Shown here: piece by piece, positions 1 through 8,997 of the stretch
Layout of the letters: each line of letters starts with the position of its first letter
Position numbering within the stretch: the first letter of the stretch is position 1
DNA from: Proteiniborus sp. MB09-C3
Lineage (GTDB): Bacteria > Bacillota > Clostridia > Tissierellales > Proteiniboraceae
Length of the DNA: 64,000 bases
NCBI RefSeq assembly: GCF_030263895.1
Contig: NZ_CP127161.1
Span: 2,108,001-2,172,000, forward strand
Direction of reading: 5' to 3'
The notes under the pieces: model-generated
Seen by the model: only the letters and a program-made list of their open reading frames with translations
Told to the model about the DNA's origin: nothing
Databases searched by the model: none
Made by a program: the position numbers and the translations under genes

Positions 1-1
1 A

Positions 2-1126
2 GGGAAAATACCTAGCTATATCGAAATAGGAAAAGAAACCATAATAATCGATGGAGCTGGGAAGACTGTAACTCCTGGTTTAGTTGATCCTCATACTCAT
101 TTAGTTCATGGTGGTTCTAGGGAAAATGAACTGGCTATGAAGCTAAATGGCATGAAATACTTGGATATATTAAAAGCAGGCGGGGGGATACTAAGTACAG
201 TTAAAGCTACTCAAAATGCTTCTTTTGAAGAATTATATAAAAAAGCAGAAAAAAGCCTAAATACCATGTTAGAGTTTGGAATAACAACAGTAGAAGCAAA
301 AAGTGGATATGGATTAAATACAGAAACTGAGCTTAAACAGCTAAGGGTAGCAAAAGAATTAAATGAAAAACATCCTGTAGATATAGTATCTACGTTTATG
401 GGTGCCCACGCAGTACCAAAGGAATATAAAGATAATCCAGAAAAATTTGTTGAAATTATTATTAATGATATGATTCCTAAGGTAGCAGAAGAAAGACTGG
501 CTGAATTCTGTGACGTGTTTTGTGAAGAAGGAGTGTTTACAGTAGATCAGACTAGGAGAATATTGAATGCAGCTAGAGAACATGGCATGCTTCCAAAAGT
601 TCATGCAGATGAGATAGAACCATTAGGTGGGGCTGAGCTAGCTGCTGAGGTAGAAGCTGTATCTGCTGACCACTTAGTTGCAGCAAGTGAAGCAGGTATG
701 AAAATGATGGCTGAAAAAGGAGTAATAGCAGATTTACTTCCTGCTACATCTTTTAATTTAGCTAGTGGAAAGTTTGCAGATGCTAGGAAAATGATTGAAC
801 TAGGTGTTCCTGTTGCTTTATCAACAGACTATAATCCTGGCAGCAGTCCAACGGAAAATTTGCAGCTAGCAATGTATTTTGCTTCCCTTATTCTAAGAAT
901 GACTCCAGAAGAAGTGTTTACAGCAGTTACTATAAATAGTGCATGCTCACTTAGAAAAGAGAAAGCAATTGGAAGCATAAGAAAAGGCAAGAAGGCAGAT
1001 ATAATTATATTTGATTCACCTAATATAAATTATATTATATATCATTTTGGAATAAACCATGTAGACATGGTAGTCAAAAATGGGAAAATAGTAGTAGAAA
1101 AAGGCAGGAAAAAGGGCGCATTTTAA
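2..1126 (+). CDS. hutI: Imidazolonepropionase, 5' end outside the window
   Basis: Imidazolonepropionase hydrolyses 4-imidazolone-5-propanoate to N-formimino-glutamate, the third step of histidine breakdown in the cytoplasm. The frame is open from base 2, so the true start lies upstream. The first visible part carries the amidohydrolase metal site (DPHTHLVHGG, near bases 92-121), followed by the HutI segments FMGAHAVP and the metal-ligand histidine of HADEIEP, then STDYNPGSSPT late in the barrel. The C-terminal KADIIIFD / VVKNGK pattern is the usual amidohydrolase tail. About 374 residues are visible against roughly 410-420 for the family, so little is missing. A terminator overlaps its stop codon, so it ends its operon. 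Family identification is firm. Confidence 0.93.
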   Translation, partial: GKIPSYIEIGKETIIIDGAGKTVTPGLVDPHTHLVHGGSRENELAMKLNGMKYLDILKAGGGILSTVKATQNASFEELYKKAEKSLNTMLEFGITTVEAKSGYGLNTETELKQLRVAKELNEKHPVDIVSTFMGAHAVPKEYKDNPEKFVEIIINDMIPKVAEERLAEFCDVFCEEGVFTVDQTRRILNAAREHGMLPKVHADEIEPLGGAELAAEVEAVSADHLVAASEAGMKMMAEKGVIADLLPATSFNLASGKFADARKMIELGVPVALSTDYNPGSSPTENLQLAMYFASLILRMTPEEVFTAVTINSACSLRKEKAIGSIRKGKKADIIIFDSPNINYIIYHFGINHVDMVVKNGKIVVEKGRKKGAF

Positions 1127-1140
1127 TGTGCCCTTTTCTT
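1111..1140 (+). terminator. Intrinsic terminator of hutI
   Basis: A 10-bp stem (AAAGGGCGCA pairing with TGTGCCCTTT, one G-U pair) has a 6-nt loop containing the hutI stop codon and is followed by TTCTT. Confidence 0.75.
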
Positions 1141-1194
1141 AAGCCTAGTATGAGTAGTATAATATATTTAATAAAAGGTAAGAGGAGTGTTTAG

Positions 1195-1380
1195 ATGATT
1201 TCAAAAGAGAAGTTAGATAGAATTAACTTTCTAGCTAAAAAATCAAAAGAAATAGGATTAACTGAGCAAGAGAAAGAGGAGCAAAAATCTTTAAGGCAAG
1301 AATATTTATCTGCTTTTAGAGAAAATTTTAAAAAACAGCTTGAATGCATAGAAATAATTGATGATGATAAAATTCATTAA
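1195..1380 (+). CDS. DUF896 family small protein (YnzC-like)
   Basis: A 61-residue protein with the DUF896 pattern: an N-terminal RINFLAKKSKEIGLTEQE segment followed by EQKSLRQEYLSAFR. The family is small, helical and common in Firmicutes; B. subtilis YnzC and YneB-operon relatives belong to it, and its function is not well settled. The start is supported by a GAGGAG-type site about 8 bases upstream. It stands alone between the hutI terminator and cheW. Confidence 0.85.
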   Translation: MISKEKLDRINFLAKKSKEIGLTEQEKEEQKSLRQEYLSAFRENFKKQLECIEIIDDDKIH

Positions 1381-1471
1381 ATAATAAAATTAGGATAAAA
1401 AAGTTTTTTGAAGGAAAAACAAAATTATTGTAGAAATAAACAGATAAAAGAAATAATAAGGGGGATTTAAG

Positions 1472-1927
1472 TTGTCAGAAAAGCAATATGTTGTATTTAA
1501 CCTAGGCAAAGAAGAGTATGGCATAGACATAATGAACGTTACAGAAATAGTTCAATGTCAAGATAGTGTAAAGGTTCCTAACTCACCTAAATTTATTGAA
1601 GGAATAACAAATTACAGAGGTAAAGTAATACCAATAATCTGTTTAAAGAAGAAATTTGGCATGGAAGACAGCACAAGAGATGCCAATACAAGAATAATTG
1701 TCATTAATCTAAATGATAAACAGATTGGTTTTTTAGTAGATGAAGCTTCTCAAACAGTTAGACTTGACGATTCAAACATTGATCCTACACCAGATATTAT
1801 TGCTGGGATTGAAAGAAAGTACATAACTGGCGTGGGTAAACTTGAAAATAGGCTAATAATTTTAATTGACTTAGAAAAAGTATTAACTGACGATGATAAA
1901 GAAAAGATTAATATGATAGAAGTATAA
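1472..1927 (+). CDS. cheW: CheW-like chemotaxis coupling protein
   Basis: CheW bridges chemoreceptors and the CheA kinase at the cytoplasmic face of the membrane. The 151 residues form one CheW domain: QYVVFNLGKEEYGIDIMNVTEI at the N terminus, then the conserved PNSPKFIEGITNYRGKVIPII and a DEA/VLTDD tail. The start is a TTG preceded by AAGGGGG at the correct distance; no ATG fits the domain boundary. No other chemotaxis gene is adjacent, so it is a stand-alone copy. It could equally serve a CheV-like signalling role, but there is no receiver domain. Confidence 0.9.
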   Translation: MSEKQYVVFNLGKEEYGIDIMNVTEIVQCQDSVKVPNSPKFIEGITNYRGKVIPIICLKKKFGMEDSTRDANTRIIVINLNDKQIGFLVDEASQTVRLDDSNIDPTPDIIAGIERKYITGVGKLENRLIILIDLEKVLTDDDKEKINMIEV

Positions 1928-2065
1928 TGTCAACTTTTATAAAAAATAAGAGCAATGTAAATTCATGTCAATGAAAATTACATATCTCCTTCAATAGTTG
2001 CCAAATTTTTTGTACAAAGTCTTCTATACTTATAATTATAGGATATTAAGTATAGGAGGCTTTTT

Positions 2066-2536
2066 ATGAAGAGAAATATAATTATTTTAACAGGTATCAT
2101 ATTAACGTGTTTGTTAGCACACAGATATCTAGCATATGGATCCACCTCTGAGAAGGAATATAAAGTTTACGAAGAGATAGTTTATGAGTTACTCTCTAGT
2201 CGGACAAGTATTATGAATAGGGGACTATATAGCGATGAGGATATAAATAATATATTCTCAGACTTAGAAGAAATAGAAAGAGGAAGGCTTTTAGAAGAGG
2301 ACATTGACTGTCTAAGAGATGTGAGAGCAAATCCTACAGATTATCCTTCTGTATCTGATTTAAAGATATTGAAGGTAGATGTAATTGCCTTAGAAGATAA
2401 TATTTATAAGTTAAAAGTACTAACTCAGTGGAAAGTAATAGAAGCTAAAGAGTCAAGAGAAAATATTGAATATCTTATAGAAATACAGCAGCAAGAAGGA
2501 AGATATTTTTTGATTAAATTAGAACCTGTTGAATAA
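2066..2536 (+). CDS. Hypothetical secreted or membrane-anchored protein
   Basis: No family was recognised. The 156-residue product begins with a basic stretch and a hydrophobic segment (residues 5-23) ending near AYGS, consistent with a signal peptide or a single N-terminal anchor; no lipobox cysteine fits. The rest is acidic and charged, with a helical middle (SDLEEIERGRLLEEDIDCL) and an alternating C-terminal half that looks like a beta sheet domain. An AGGAGG site precedes the ATG. It lies directly before degS but with a gap of about 55 bases, so co-transcription is possible, not shown. Confidence 0.6.
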   Translation: MKRNIIILTGIILTCLLAHRYLAYGSTSEKEYKVYEEIVYELLSSRTSIMNRGLYSDEDINNIFSDLEEIERGRLLEEDIDCLRDVRANPTDYPSVSDLKILKVDVIALEDNIYKLKVLTQWKVIEAKESRENIEYLIEIQQQEGRYFLIKLEPVE

Positions 2537-2591
2537 ATAGGAATTAGGCAAATTAGCCTACTGATATCAATAATCCTTAGAGGTGTTTATA

Positions 2592-3758
2592 TTGTCGAAA
2601 ACAGCATTAGATTTAAAAAGAATGAACGAAATAATCGAAAAAACCATTGTCACAATAGATTCAGGAAGACAGGAGATTTTTGAAATTGCTGAGGATGCTA
2701 GAAAAGATTGTGAAAGATTTAAAAAAGAACTGACTAGTATACAGCAAAAAATATCATTAGCAATATTTGAAGTAGATGGGCTGGAACGAGAAGAGAGAAG
2801 AACTAAAGCAAAGCTTATGATGGTTAGCAAAGACTTTAACAGATATTCTGAAGAAGATATAAGACTTGCTTATGAGGAAGCAAATAATGTTAGAGTAAAG
2901 CATATTCTAAAGAAGCAGGAAGAAAAGGAATTAATATGTAGAAGAACTGAGTTAGAATTAAACCTTAAAAGGACTTATGAAATTGTACAGAAGGCTGAAA
3001 AACTTGTATCCCAGGTAGGAGTTGCTATGGACTTTCTGAAAGGAAATCTAAGTGATATTTTTGAAACAATTGAGGATATGCATAAAAAACAACTACTAGG
3101 GATAAAAATCATCGAGGCTCAAGAAGAAGAACGTATGAGGGTTTCAAGGGAAATTCATGATGGGCCAGCTCAATCAATGGCAAATGTTGTTTTAAAAGCA
3201 GAGTTATGTGAGAGATTACTTGCTATAGATATAAATCAATCAAGATTAGAGCTACGAAAATTAAAGGATATTGTGAGAGGAAGCTTAAAAGACATTAGAA
3301 AAATAATTTACGATTTAAGGCCAATGTCACTAGACGATTTAGGCCTTGTACCTACTATAAAAAGATATACAGATAATTTCACTGATGAAACAGGGATAAA
3401 TGTTGAACTCATGGTAATAAATGAACAGCAAAGCATTAATTCTATTATTGAAATAGCCTGTTTTAGGATAATACAGGAAGCGTTAAATAATATATCGAAA
3501 CACTCACGTGCTCGAGATGTGTTAATTAAGATTGAGCAAACTATGGATAAGATTTCTATAGTAATTAAGGATAATGGCATTGGCTTTGAGATGAATAATC
3601 TTAAACGTAATCCAGAAAAAAACGGCTTTGGACTTATTGGAATGAAAGAGAGAGCAGAGCTATTAAATGGAAAGCTAGATATTATATCTGCTTTTGGAGA
3701 AGGCACAAAGATTATTTTAACAATACCTCTAGAAAGAAAGGATGAATTATATGAATGA
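2592..3758 (+). CDS. degS: DegS-like sensor histidine kinase
   Basis: A soluble histidine kinase of the DegS family without membrane segments. Residues 1-180 are a charged coiled coil, as in the DegS sensor domain. The HisKA_3 dimerisation region follows, with the phospho-accepting histidine in [10 protein letters not shown], then the ATPase domain with an N-box ([13 protein letters not shown]), DNGIGF and [19 protein letters not shown] at 2592 is chosen because it has AGAGGTG at proper spacing; an upstream GTG overlaps that site. The gene overlaps degU by a few bases, so the pair is translationally coupled. In Bacillus the pair controls motility, competence and degradative enzymes; the regulon here is unknown. 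Confidence 0.9.
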   Translation: MSKTALDLKRMNEIIEKTIVTIDSGRQEIFEIAEDARKDCERFKKELTSIQQKISLAIFEVDGLEREERRTKAKLMMVSKDFNRYSEEDIRLAYEEANNVRVKHILKKQEEKELICRRTELELNLKRTYEIVQKAEKLVSQVGVAMDFLKGNLSDIFETIEDMHKKQLLGIKIIEAQEEERMRVSREIHDGPAQSMANVVLKAELCERLLAIDINQSRLELRKLKDIVRGSLKDIRKIIYDLRPMSLDDLGLVPTIKRYTDNFTDETGINVELMVINEQQSINSIIEIACFRIIQEALNNISKHSRARDVLIKIEQTMDKISIVIKDNGIGFEMNNLKRNPEKNGFGLIGMKERAELLNGKLDIISAFGEGTKIILTIPLERKDELYE

Positions 3759-4410
3759 CAGAAGAATTTCAGTTTTAATAGCAGATGATCATTCCCTTAT
3801 GAGAGAGGGTCTTAAGCAAATTCTTGAGCTTGAGCCTGATATTAAAGTCATATCATTATCTGCCAATGGAGAAGAAGTGATTAAAGATGCTCAGCGTTAC
3901 AAACCAGATGTTATATTGATGGACATAAATATGCCTAAAATGAGTGGATTAGATGCACTTAGAAGATTAAAGGATATTGGAATTGATTCTAAAATAATAA
4001 TGCTTACTATCCATGATTCGAGAGAATACCTATATGAAACTATAAGGATAGGAGCTAATGGTTACGTACTTAAAGATGCAGATTCTGATACTTTATTAAA
4101 GGCAATTAGAGATGTTGATGAGGGCAAATCCTACATACAACCTAGTCTATCTGAGCTACTAGTAAAAGACTTTAACTCTAGGGGAGAAAGAAGCAAAGAG
4201 TCTGCTCTCATAGAATCATTAACCAAGAGAGAGTATGAGGTACTTACTCTTATTGCAGAAGGTATGAATAATAGGGAGATAGCAGAGAAACTTTTTATAA
4301 GTGAAAAGACTGTTAAAAATCATGTATCAAACATATTCAAAAAAATTGATGTGGCAGACAGAGTTCAAGCAGCAATATTCACATTTAGAAATAATATAAA
4401 GAAGATATAG
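3751..4410 (+). CDS. degU: DegU-like response regulator (NarL/LuxR family)
   Basis: The partner regulator of the preceding kinase. Residues 1-120 form a receiver with an acidic pair (ADDH), phospho-acceptor aspartate in [10 protein letters not shown] and the lysine in LKDADSD. Residues about 150-215 form a LuxR helix-turn-helix ([25 protein letters not shown] split by the usual turn, then [15 protein letters not shown]). ATG at 3751 has AAAGGA at suitable spacing; an in-frame ATG at 3742 lies too close to that site. The stop is followed by an intrinsic terminator. Confidence 0.92.
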   Translation: MNDRRISVLIADDHSLMREGLKQILELEPDIKVISLSANGEEVIKDAQRYKPDVILMDINMPKMSGLDALRRLKDIGIDSKIIMLTIHDSREYLYETIRIGANGYVLKDADSDTLLKAIRDVDEGKSYIQPSLSELLVKDFNSRGERSKESALIESLTKREYEVLTLIAEGMNNREIAEKLFISEKTVKNHVSNIFKKIDVADRVQAAIFTFRNNIKKI

Positions 4411-4424
4411 GGTTTCTAAATAAC

Positions 4425-4451
4425 AAGTCTAGTCATCTAGGCTTCTTTTTT
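4425..4451 (+). terminator. Intrinsic terminator after degU
   Basis: AAGTCTAG pairs with CTAGGCTT (one G-U) around a TCAT loop and is followed by CTTTTTT. Confidence 0.8.
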
Positions 4452-4470
4452 AGGAAATATCTATATTATA

Positions 4471-4499
4471 TTGACAATAAAAAAACATATATATATCAT
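4471..4499 (+). promoter_or_regulatory. Sigma-A-type promoter of the M18 aminopeptidase gene
   Basis: TTGACA at 4471-4476 and TATCAT at 4494-4499 are separated by 17 bases, about 40 bases before the start codon. Confidence 0.65.
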
Positions 4500-4538
4500 A
4501 TTAATTAGAGACACTAAATTTCAAATGGAGGGATTAAT

Positions 4539-5966
4539 ATGTCTGATAAAACAGAAGGTAAAAAGCTTCAAGAGTTATTAACTCATAAGTGGAGAAATTC
4601 TTGGGAAGAATTTACTGAAAATGAATTAAAAGAAGTGTTTGAAACTAGTGAAGAATATAAGTTGTTTCTGGATAGATGTAAGACAGAAAGAGAATCAGCT
4701 GAAGAAATAATTAAGAGTGCAAGAGAAAAAGGTTACATATCTATCGATGAAGTAATTGAAGCTCAGAAACAAATAGAACCAGGTATGAAAATTTATGCTG
4801 CAAACAAAAATAAAGCAGTTGCTCTATTTGTAATGGGAAAAGAAAAATTAGAAAAAGGCATGAACATAGTAGGCTCTCATATTGATGCGCCAAGAATTGA
4901 TTTAAAACAATTCCCTCTTTATGAAGATTCAGAGCTAGCATTACTTAAAACTCACTATTATGGAGGAATAAAAAAATATCAATGGGTTGCCTTACCTTTA
5001 GCTCTTCATGGAGTACTCATAAAGAAAAATGGTGAAAAAGTAAATGTAGTTATTGGAGAAGATGAGAATGATCCAGTTTTCTTCGTTACAGATCTATTGC
5101 CACATCTTGCAAAGGATCAAATGGCTAAAAAAATGGATGAAGGAATAACAGGTGAAGGACTTAATATTTTATTTGGAAGTATACCATATAATGAAAAGGA
5201 CTTAAGTGATAAAGTAAAACTTAATGTGTTAAATATTTTACATGAAAAATATGGGATGGTAGAAGAAGACTTTACTTCTGCAGAATTTGAAATCGTACCT
5301 GCAGGAAAAGCTAAGGATGTTGGTATCGATAGAAGTATGGTTGGTGGATATGGACAAGATGATAGAGCCTGTGCATTTACAGCACTTAAAGCAATTCTTA
5401 ATGTAGAAGCACCTAATAGAACAGCTGCTGCATTATTTGTAGATAAAGAAGAAATCGGAAGCGTAGGTAATACAGGAATGGAATCTATGTTCTTCGAAAA
5501 CGTGGTTTCAGAGCTTATAGCTTTATCATATGCAAATTATAGCGAATTAACTCTAAAGAGAGCTTTAGCTAACTCCAAGGTATTATCGGCTGATACATTG
5601 GCTGGATTTGACCCTAATTATCCGGAAGTATTGGATAAAAGAAACTCTCCTTTTATAGGCAAGGGAATAACTTTAGTTAAATATACTGGTGTTAGAGGAA
5701 AAGGCGGCAGCAATGATGCCAATTCAGAATACTTAAGTGAAGTAAGAAGATTGTTTAATGATAATCATATTATTTGGCAAATGGGTGAGCTTGGTAAGGT
5801 TGATCAAGGCGGCGGCGGAACAATTGCATATATACTAGCTAGATATGGCATGGAAGTAGTAGACTGTGGAGTACCGCTATTAAGCGTTCACGCTCCATAT
5901 GAGATTTCAAGCAAAGCAGATATATATATGACATACAAAGGATATAAAGTATTTTTTGAGGCATAA
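4539..5966 (+). CDS. M18 family aminopeptidase
   Basis: A cytosolic dinuclear-zinc aminopeptidase that removes N-terminal residues from peptides. The 475-residue length fits the clostridial M18 branch. Visible family motifs are GSHIDAPRID (first metal histidine and aspartate), GIKKYQWVALPLALHG, GQDDRACAF (bridging aspartate), VDKEEIGSVGNTGM (catalytic glutamate pair), KGGSNDAN and the final LLSVHAPYEISSKADIYM (metal histidine). All metal ligands appear present, so the enzyme should be active. It has its own promoter and shares a bidirectional terminator with the convergent lysR gene. Confidence 0.92.
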   Translation: MSDKTEGKKLQELLTHKWRNSWEEFTENELKEVFETSEEYKLFLDRCKTERESAEEIIKSAREKGYISIDEVIEAQKQIEPGMKIYAANKNKAVALFVMGKEKLEKGMNIVGSHIDAPRIDLKQFPLYEDSELALLKTHYYGGIKKYQWVALPLALHGVLIKKNGEKVNVVIGEDENDPVFFVTDLLPHLAKDQMAKKMDEGITGEGLNILFGSIPYNEKDLSDKVKLNVLNILHEKYGMVEEDFTSAEFEIVPAGKAKDVGIDRSMVGGYGQDDRACAFTALKAILNVEAPNRTAAALFVDKEEIGSVGNTGMESMFFENVVSELIALSYANYSELTLKRALANSKVLSADTLAGFDPNYPEVLDKRNSPFIGKGITLVKYTGVRGKGGSNDANSEYLSEVRRLFNDNHIIWQMGELGKVDQGGGGTIAYILARYGMEVVDCGVPLLSVHAPYEISSKADIYMTYKGYKVFFEA

Positions 5967-5968
5967 TT

Positions 5969-5994
5969 AAAAGCTCAGGGTGACCTGAGCTTTT
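5969..5994. terminator. Bidirectional terminator between convergent genes
   Basis: A perfect 11-bp stem (AAAAGCTCAGG / CCTGAGCTTTT) has a GTGA loop, with T-rich ends on both strands. It serves the aminopeptidase gene and the convergent lysR gene. Confidence 0.85.
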
Positions 5995-6904
5995 ATAATG
6001 GTGTTGTAGATATATATTCAATTACAAAGTCTCTAAAGGTGAGGCTTAAAGGTGAAAGCTGTCTTTTTTTATGATATACAAAATAAAACTTTCGTCTTAA
6101 ATCCAATCCCTTGATGCTGTAGGGCTTTAATATACCCATATCCATTTCTCTTTTTATGGCTCTTTCTGAGATAAAGCTTATTCCAATATCTAGTTCTATA
6201 AACTTTTTAATAGTTTCAACATCTTCAATATAAGCGGCTATGTTTAGCGCTTCTAGATCCAGATTTAGCTCTTTAAGCTTATTTTCAAGCAGATCTCTTG
6301 TGCCTGAGCCTTTTTCTCTTAGAATAACTTTGTTTTCTAATAAAAAGTCAATATCAAGTTCATGATATTTTTCCCATGGATAGTTCTCGGTATTTGGAAC
6401 TATCAAATATAGCTTATCTTCTATTAAATCTATGTATTCAAGCTGTGGAGAAGGGTATTTAGCTCCAATTATACCGAAGTCAGTGACACCATCAATTATA
6501 CCTTCAACAACTTTTTTTGAATCGAAATCAGTTAATGAAAATGTAACATCTGGATATTTATCAGTAAATTGTTTTAATAATAATGGTAGCACATAATGCC
6601 TTGGTATAGAGCTAGAGCTTATCTCTAAATGACCTTGTATCTTACCTTTATGAGCTCCTAAATCAAACTGTGCCATATTACGCATATTTATAATATTAAG
6701 TGCATATTTGTATAGAAGCTCGCCGGCTTCAGTAGGGGTTATGCTTTTCCCTGATCTATTTAACAAGAATGTACCAAGCTCATTTTCTAGGTTTTGGATA
6801 TGGCTTGTAACAGTAGGCTGAGTAAGATATAATCTTTGTGCAGCTTTTGAAAAGCTTTTTCTATTTACTACTTCTATAAATGTTTCTAATTGTCTAAAAT
6901 CCAA
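5993..6904 (-). CDS. LysR family transcriptional regulator
   Basis: The N-terminal winged helix-turn-helix is clear (DFRQLETFIEVVNRKSFSKA, then LYLTQPTVTSHIQNLE), followed by a substrate-binding type effector domain from about residue 90 (HLEISSSSIPRHYVLP, GVTDFGIIGA). It resembles the CysL/CbbR-like LysR branch found in clostridia; the ligand is unknown. TTG at 6904 is chosen because GGTGAT lies at correct spacing and the product then begins with the usual DFRQLETF; the in-frame ATG at 6928 has no ribosome binding site. LysR regulators often control a divergent gene; the divergent neighbour here is only a 57-codon gene. Confidence 0.9.
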   Translation of the reverse strand: MDFRQLETFIEVVNRKSFSKAAQRLYLTQPTVTSHIQNLENELGTFLLNRSGKSITPTEAGELLYKYALNIINMRNMAQFDLGAHKGKIQGHLEISSSSIPRHYVLPLLLKQFTDKYPDVTFSLTDFDSKKVVEGIIDGVTDFGIIGAKYPSPQLEYIDLIEDKLYLIVPNTENYPWEKYHELDIDFLLENKVILREKGSGTRDLLENKLKELNLDLEALNIAAYIEDVETIKKFIELDIGISFISERAIKREMDMGILKPYSIKGLDLRRKFYFVYHKKRQLSPLSLTFRDFVIEYISTTPL

Positions 6905-7002
6905 TATATCACCACTTTCTATGCTCATAATTTAATACTATTTGAAAAGAGTATTTTTGTCAATTATATAAGTAATAATAAAAATATGAGGAGGTATGAA
7001 GA

Positions 7003-7176
7003 GTGAGTAAAGAGACTAAGATTATATTAGATGAACTGAATTTTACTATAGGAAAGCTGAATCAAAAAGAACGAGAAGGAAAAGAACTTAAGGAAAGTCA
7101 GTATTGGTACAGAGAGGGCTTAAAAGCTGCAAGAGATATAGTATTAAATGTAGAAAAGCTTGCGAATATATTCTAG
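7003..7176 (+). CDS. Small hypothetical protein (57 aa)
   Basis: A 57-codon frame begins with GTG at 7003 after a strong GAGGAGG site; the nearby ATG at 6996 opens a five-codon frame only. The product is charged and predicted mostly helical (ILDELNFTIGKLNQKE, then SQYWYREGLKAARDIVLN). It is divergent from lysR. No family was recognised. Confidence 0.6.
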   Translation: MSKETKIILDELNFTIGKLNQKEREGKELKESQYWYREGLKAARDIVLNVEKLANIF

Positions 7177-7260
7177 TAAATAAAAATCGTGATTATACTC
7201 TCATATTAAATAATCATAACTAATATAATTTAATAAAGTGTAATATGAGAGGTGAAAATC

Positions 7261-7428
7261 ATGAAGCATATGACAATATTAGAATATGATGATGGATCAG
7301 GGCTTACTGATAAAGTACAAAGATGGGTAAGTGAAAATGAAGAACAAATACTAGAAATAATAGATATCGAATATTCACAACATGGAGATATATTCATTGC
7401 TACGATAACCTATGAGGAAAGAACATAG
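7261..7428 (+). CDS. Small protein resembling Cse60 family
   Basis: A 55-residue frame with an AGAGGTG site before the ATG. The pattern of an N-terminal beta strand, a helix with VQRWVSENE, then EIIDIEYSQHG and a hydrophobic final strand with EE at the end resembles Cse60-type small proteins of spore-forming Firmicutes. That match is from memory and not proven; it could also be an unrelated small alpha-beta protein. A terminator follows. Confidence 0.55.
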   Translation: MKHMTILEYDDGSGLTDKVQRWVSENEEQILEIIDIEYSQHGDIFIATITYEERT

Positions 7429-7449
7429 AATTAAATAAATAAAACCAAT

Positions 7450-7496
7450 AAAAAAACAAGATAGTCTAAGTATAGTACTTAAATTATCTTGTTTTT
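7450..7496 (+). terminator. Intrinsic terminator
   Basis: A 13-bp outer stem (AAAAAACAAGATA / TATCTTGTTTTTT) with a further inner pairing around TAGT lies between the small gene and the convergent S66 peptidase gene. It can work on both strands. Confidence 0.75.
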
Positions 7497-7543
7497 TACT
7501 AGAGCAATATTAGAAAAAAGATTTTATGGATTAAATAGAGTAT

Positions 7544-8584
7544 TTATGCTTGATCCGTAACATTTTCTAATAAAGTTATCGATTTTTCTTCGCAATCAAT
7601 CTCTGTCATTATTCCATAAGGAAGAATGCCGATTGGCATAGCATGACCAAAATTTACGTTATACAGAATGGGAAGATTAATAAGATGCTCTTCTGCTGCT
7701 ACAACTTGAAGGATTGCAGATTTATAATCTTCGTAGTATACTTCTCCCTGGGGTTTTCCCACAAGTATTCCACGAATCACTTTTAAAATTCCCTGAGCAG
7801 CCAAGTTTCGAAGTGTCCACTTAACAAAGTCTGGAGAAGGCTTATCCTCACTTGTTTCAATAAATAAAATGGTGTCTTTCCATTCTTCAAGTGCTGGCCA
7901 AACTTCTGTTCCAATACACATCATAAAAACATCAAGGCATCCGCCAAGAAGATGTCCGCGTACTTTTCCTGTTCCCTGTAAAATTTCATAACCATGTTTT
8001 TCAGGTTTTAATTTTTTAGCAACATGTCGATTTTTTTCATCCCATGGTATAAAATCATCTGACCATTCTGGGCTTGACAATATTTGGTATCCCTTTGTAT
8101 CTTCAAATAACATTTTACTTACAGATGTTTTTGTATACTCGAACATGGATACATATTCACCGAATTCACACATAACAGATGGCCCGTAAAAAGAAACTAA
8201 CCCTGCTTTATACATCATTAGGTGACTTATTGTACTATCGGAATATCCCATAAAAATTTTTGGATTGTTTTTGATTACTTCATAATCTATATATGGGAGC
8301 AACCTTATGGAGTCGTCACCACCAATAGCGCAGAAGATTGCCGATATTGTATTATCTTCAAAAGCATCCATTAAATCCTTTGCGCGAAGCTCGGGATGTT
8401 CAGCAATGAACTTGCTTCCTTTCAAAGCATTGGACATTGCGACTACTTCAAGACCAAATTCTCTTTCCAACCGTTCTTTGGCAATATCATATTTATGTAT
8501 TAAATTTTTATCGCCAAGGCCGCCCCAAGAAAGGCTTACAACTGCAACTCTATCTCCAGGCTTTAATCTTTTTGGACGAATCAT
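7544..8584 (-). CDS. S66 family LD-carboxypeptidase (MccF/LdcA-like)
   Basis: S66 serine peptidases cleave L,D bonds in muropeptides or, as MccF, detoxify microcin C-type nucleotide peptides. Motifs fit: the N-terminal LKPGDRVAVVSLS, CAIGGDDSIRLLPYID, the nucleophile serine in MGYSDST, the catalytic glutamate in LFIETSEDKPSP and the histidine in NVNFGHAMP. The 346-residue length and the long middle region are nearer to MccF-like members than to LdcA of about 300 residues. It has AGGAGG before its ATG and its own transcript. Confidence 0.88.
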   Translation of the reverse strand: MIRPKRLKPGDRVAVVSLSWGGLGDKNLIHKYDIAKERLEREFGLEVVAMSNALKGSKFIAEHPELRAKDLMDAFEDNTISAIFCAIGGDDSIRLLPYIDYEVIKNNPKIFMGYSDSTISHLMMYKAGLVSFYGPSVMCEFGEYVSMFEYTKTSVSKMLFEDTKGYQILSSPEWSDDFIPWDEKNRHVAKKLKPEKHGYEILQGTGKVRGHLLGGCLDVFMMCIGTEVWPALEEWKDTILFIETSEDKPSPDFVKWTLRNLAAQGILKVIRGILVGKPQGEVYYEDYKSAILQVVAAEEHLINLPILYNVNFGHAMPIGILPYGIMTEIDCEEKSITLLENVTDQA

Positions 8585-8663
8585 AGCTATGCCTCCTTAT
8601 TACTCCTATGTATTTATGCGTTAGCATTTAGTTTCAACCTAATACTATCATGTTTTTTTATAT

Positions 8664-8705
8664 AAAAAAAGACATATCATTCCTTGATATAAGGAAGAAA
8701 TGTCT
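8664..8705 (-). terminator. Terminator of tRNA-Leu(CAA)
   Basis: On the minus strand AGACAT pairs with ATGTCT, with an inner TTCCTT/AAGGAA stem, followed by a run of seven Ts. It directly follows the tRNA. Confidence 0.7.
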
Positions 8706-8709
8706 ATTA

Positions 8710-8791
<82 letters not shown>

Positions 8792-8809
8792 ATATTAGCT
8801 ACAAAAAAC

Positions 8810-8838
8810 ATCTTAACACAAATATAATTAAAAATCAA
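8810..8838 (-). promoter_or_regulatory. Promoter of tRNA-Leu(CAA)
   Basis: On the minus strand TTGATT (8833-8838) and TAAGAT (8810-8815) are spaced 17 bases, just upstream of the tRNA. Confidence 0.65.
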
Positions 8839-8997
8839 TAGTTTTATAAGAAAGTAATTGTGTAAATCAAGGAAACAATATTAGGTGTTTTTATTAGAAT
8901 GATAAATATGTTATTCGTGATAAAATAATGAAAAATTGCATAAACTTTTCTTATGTGGAGTTATTAGAAAAAACATATTGCCCGTAGGAGGAGATTT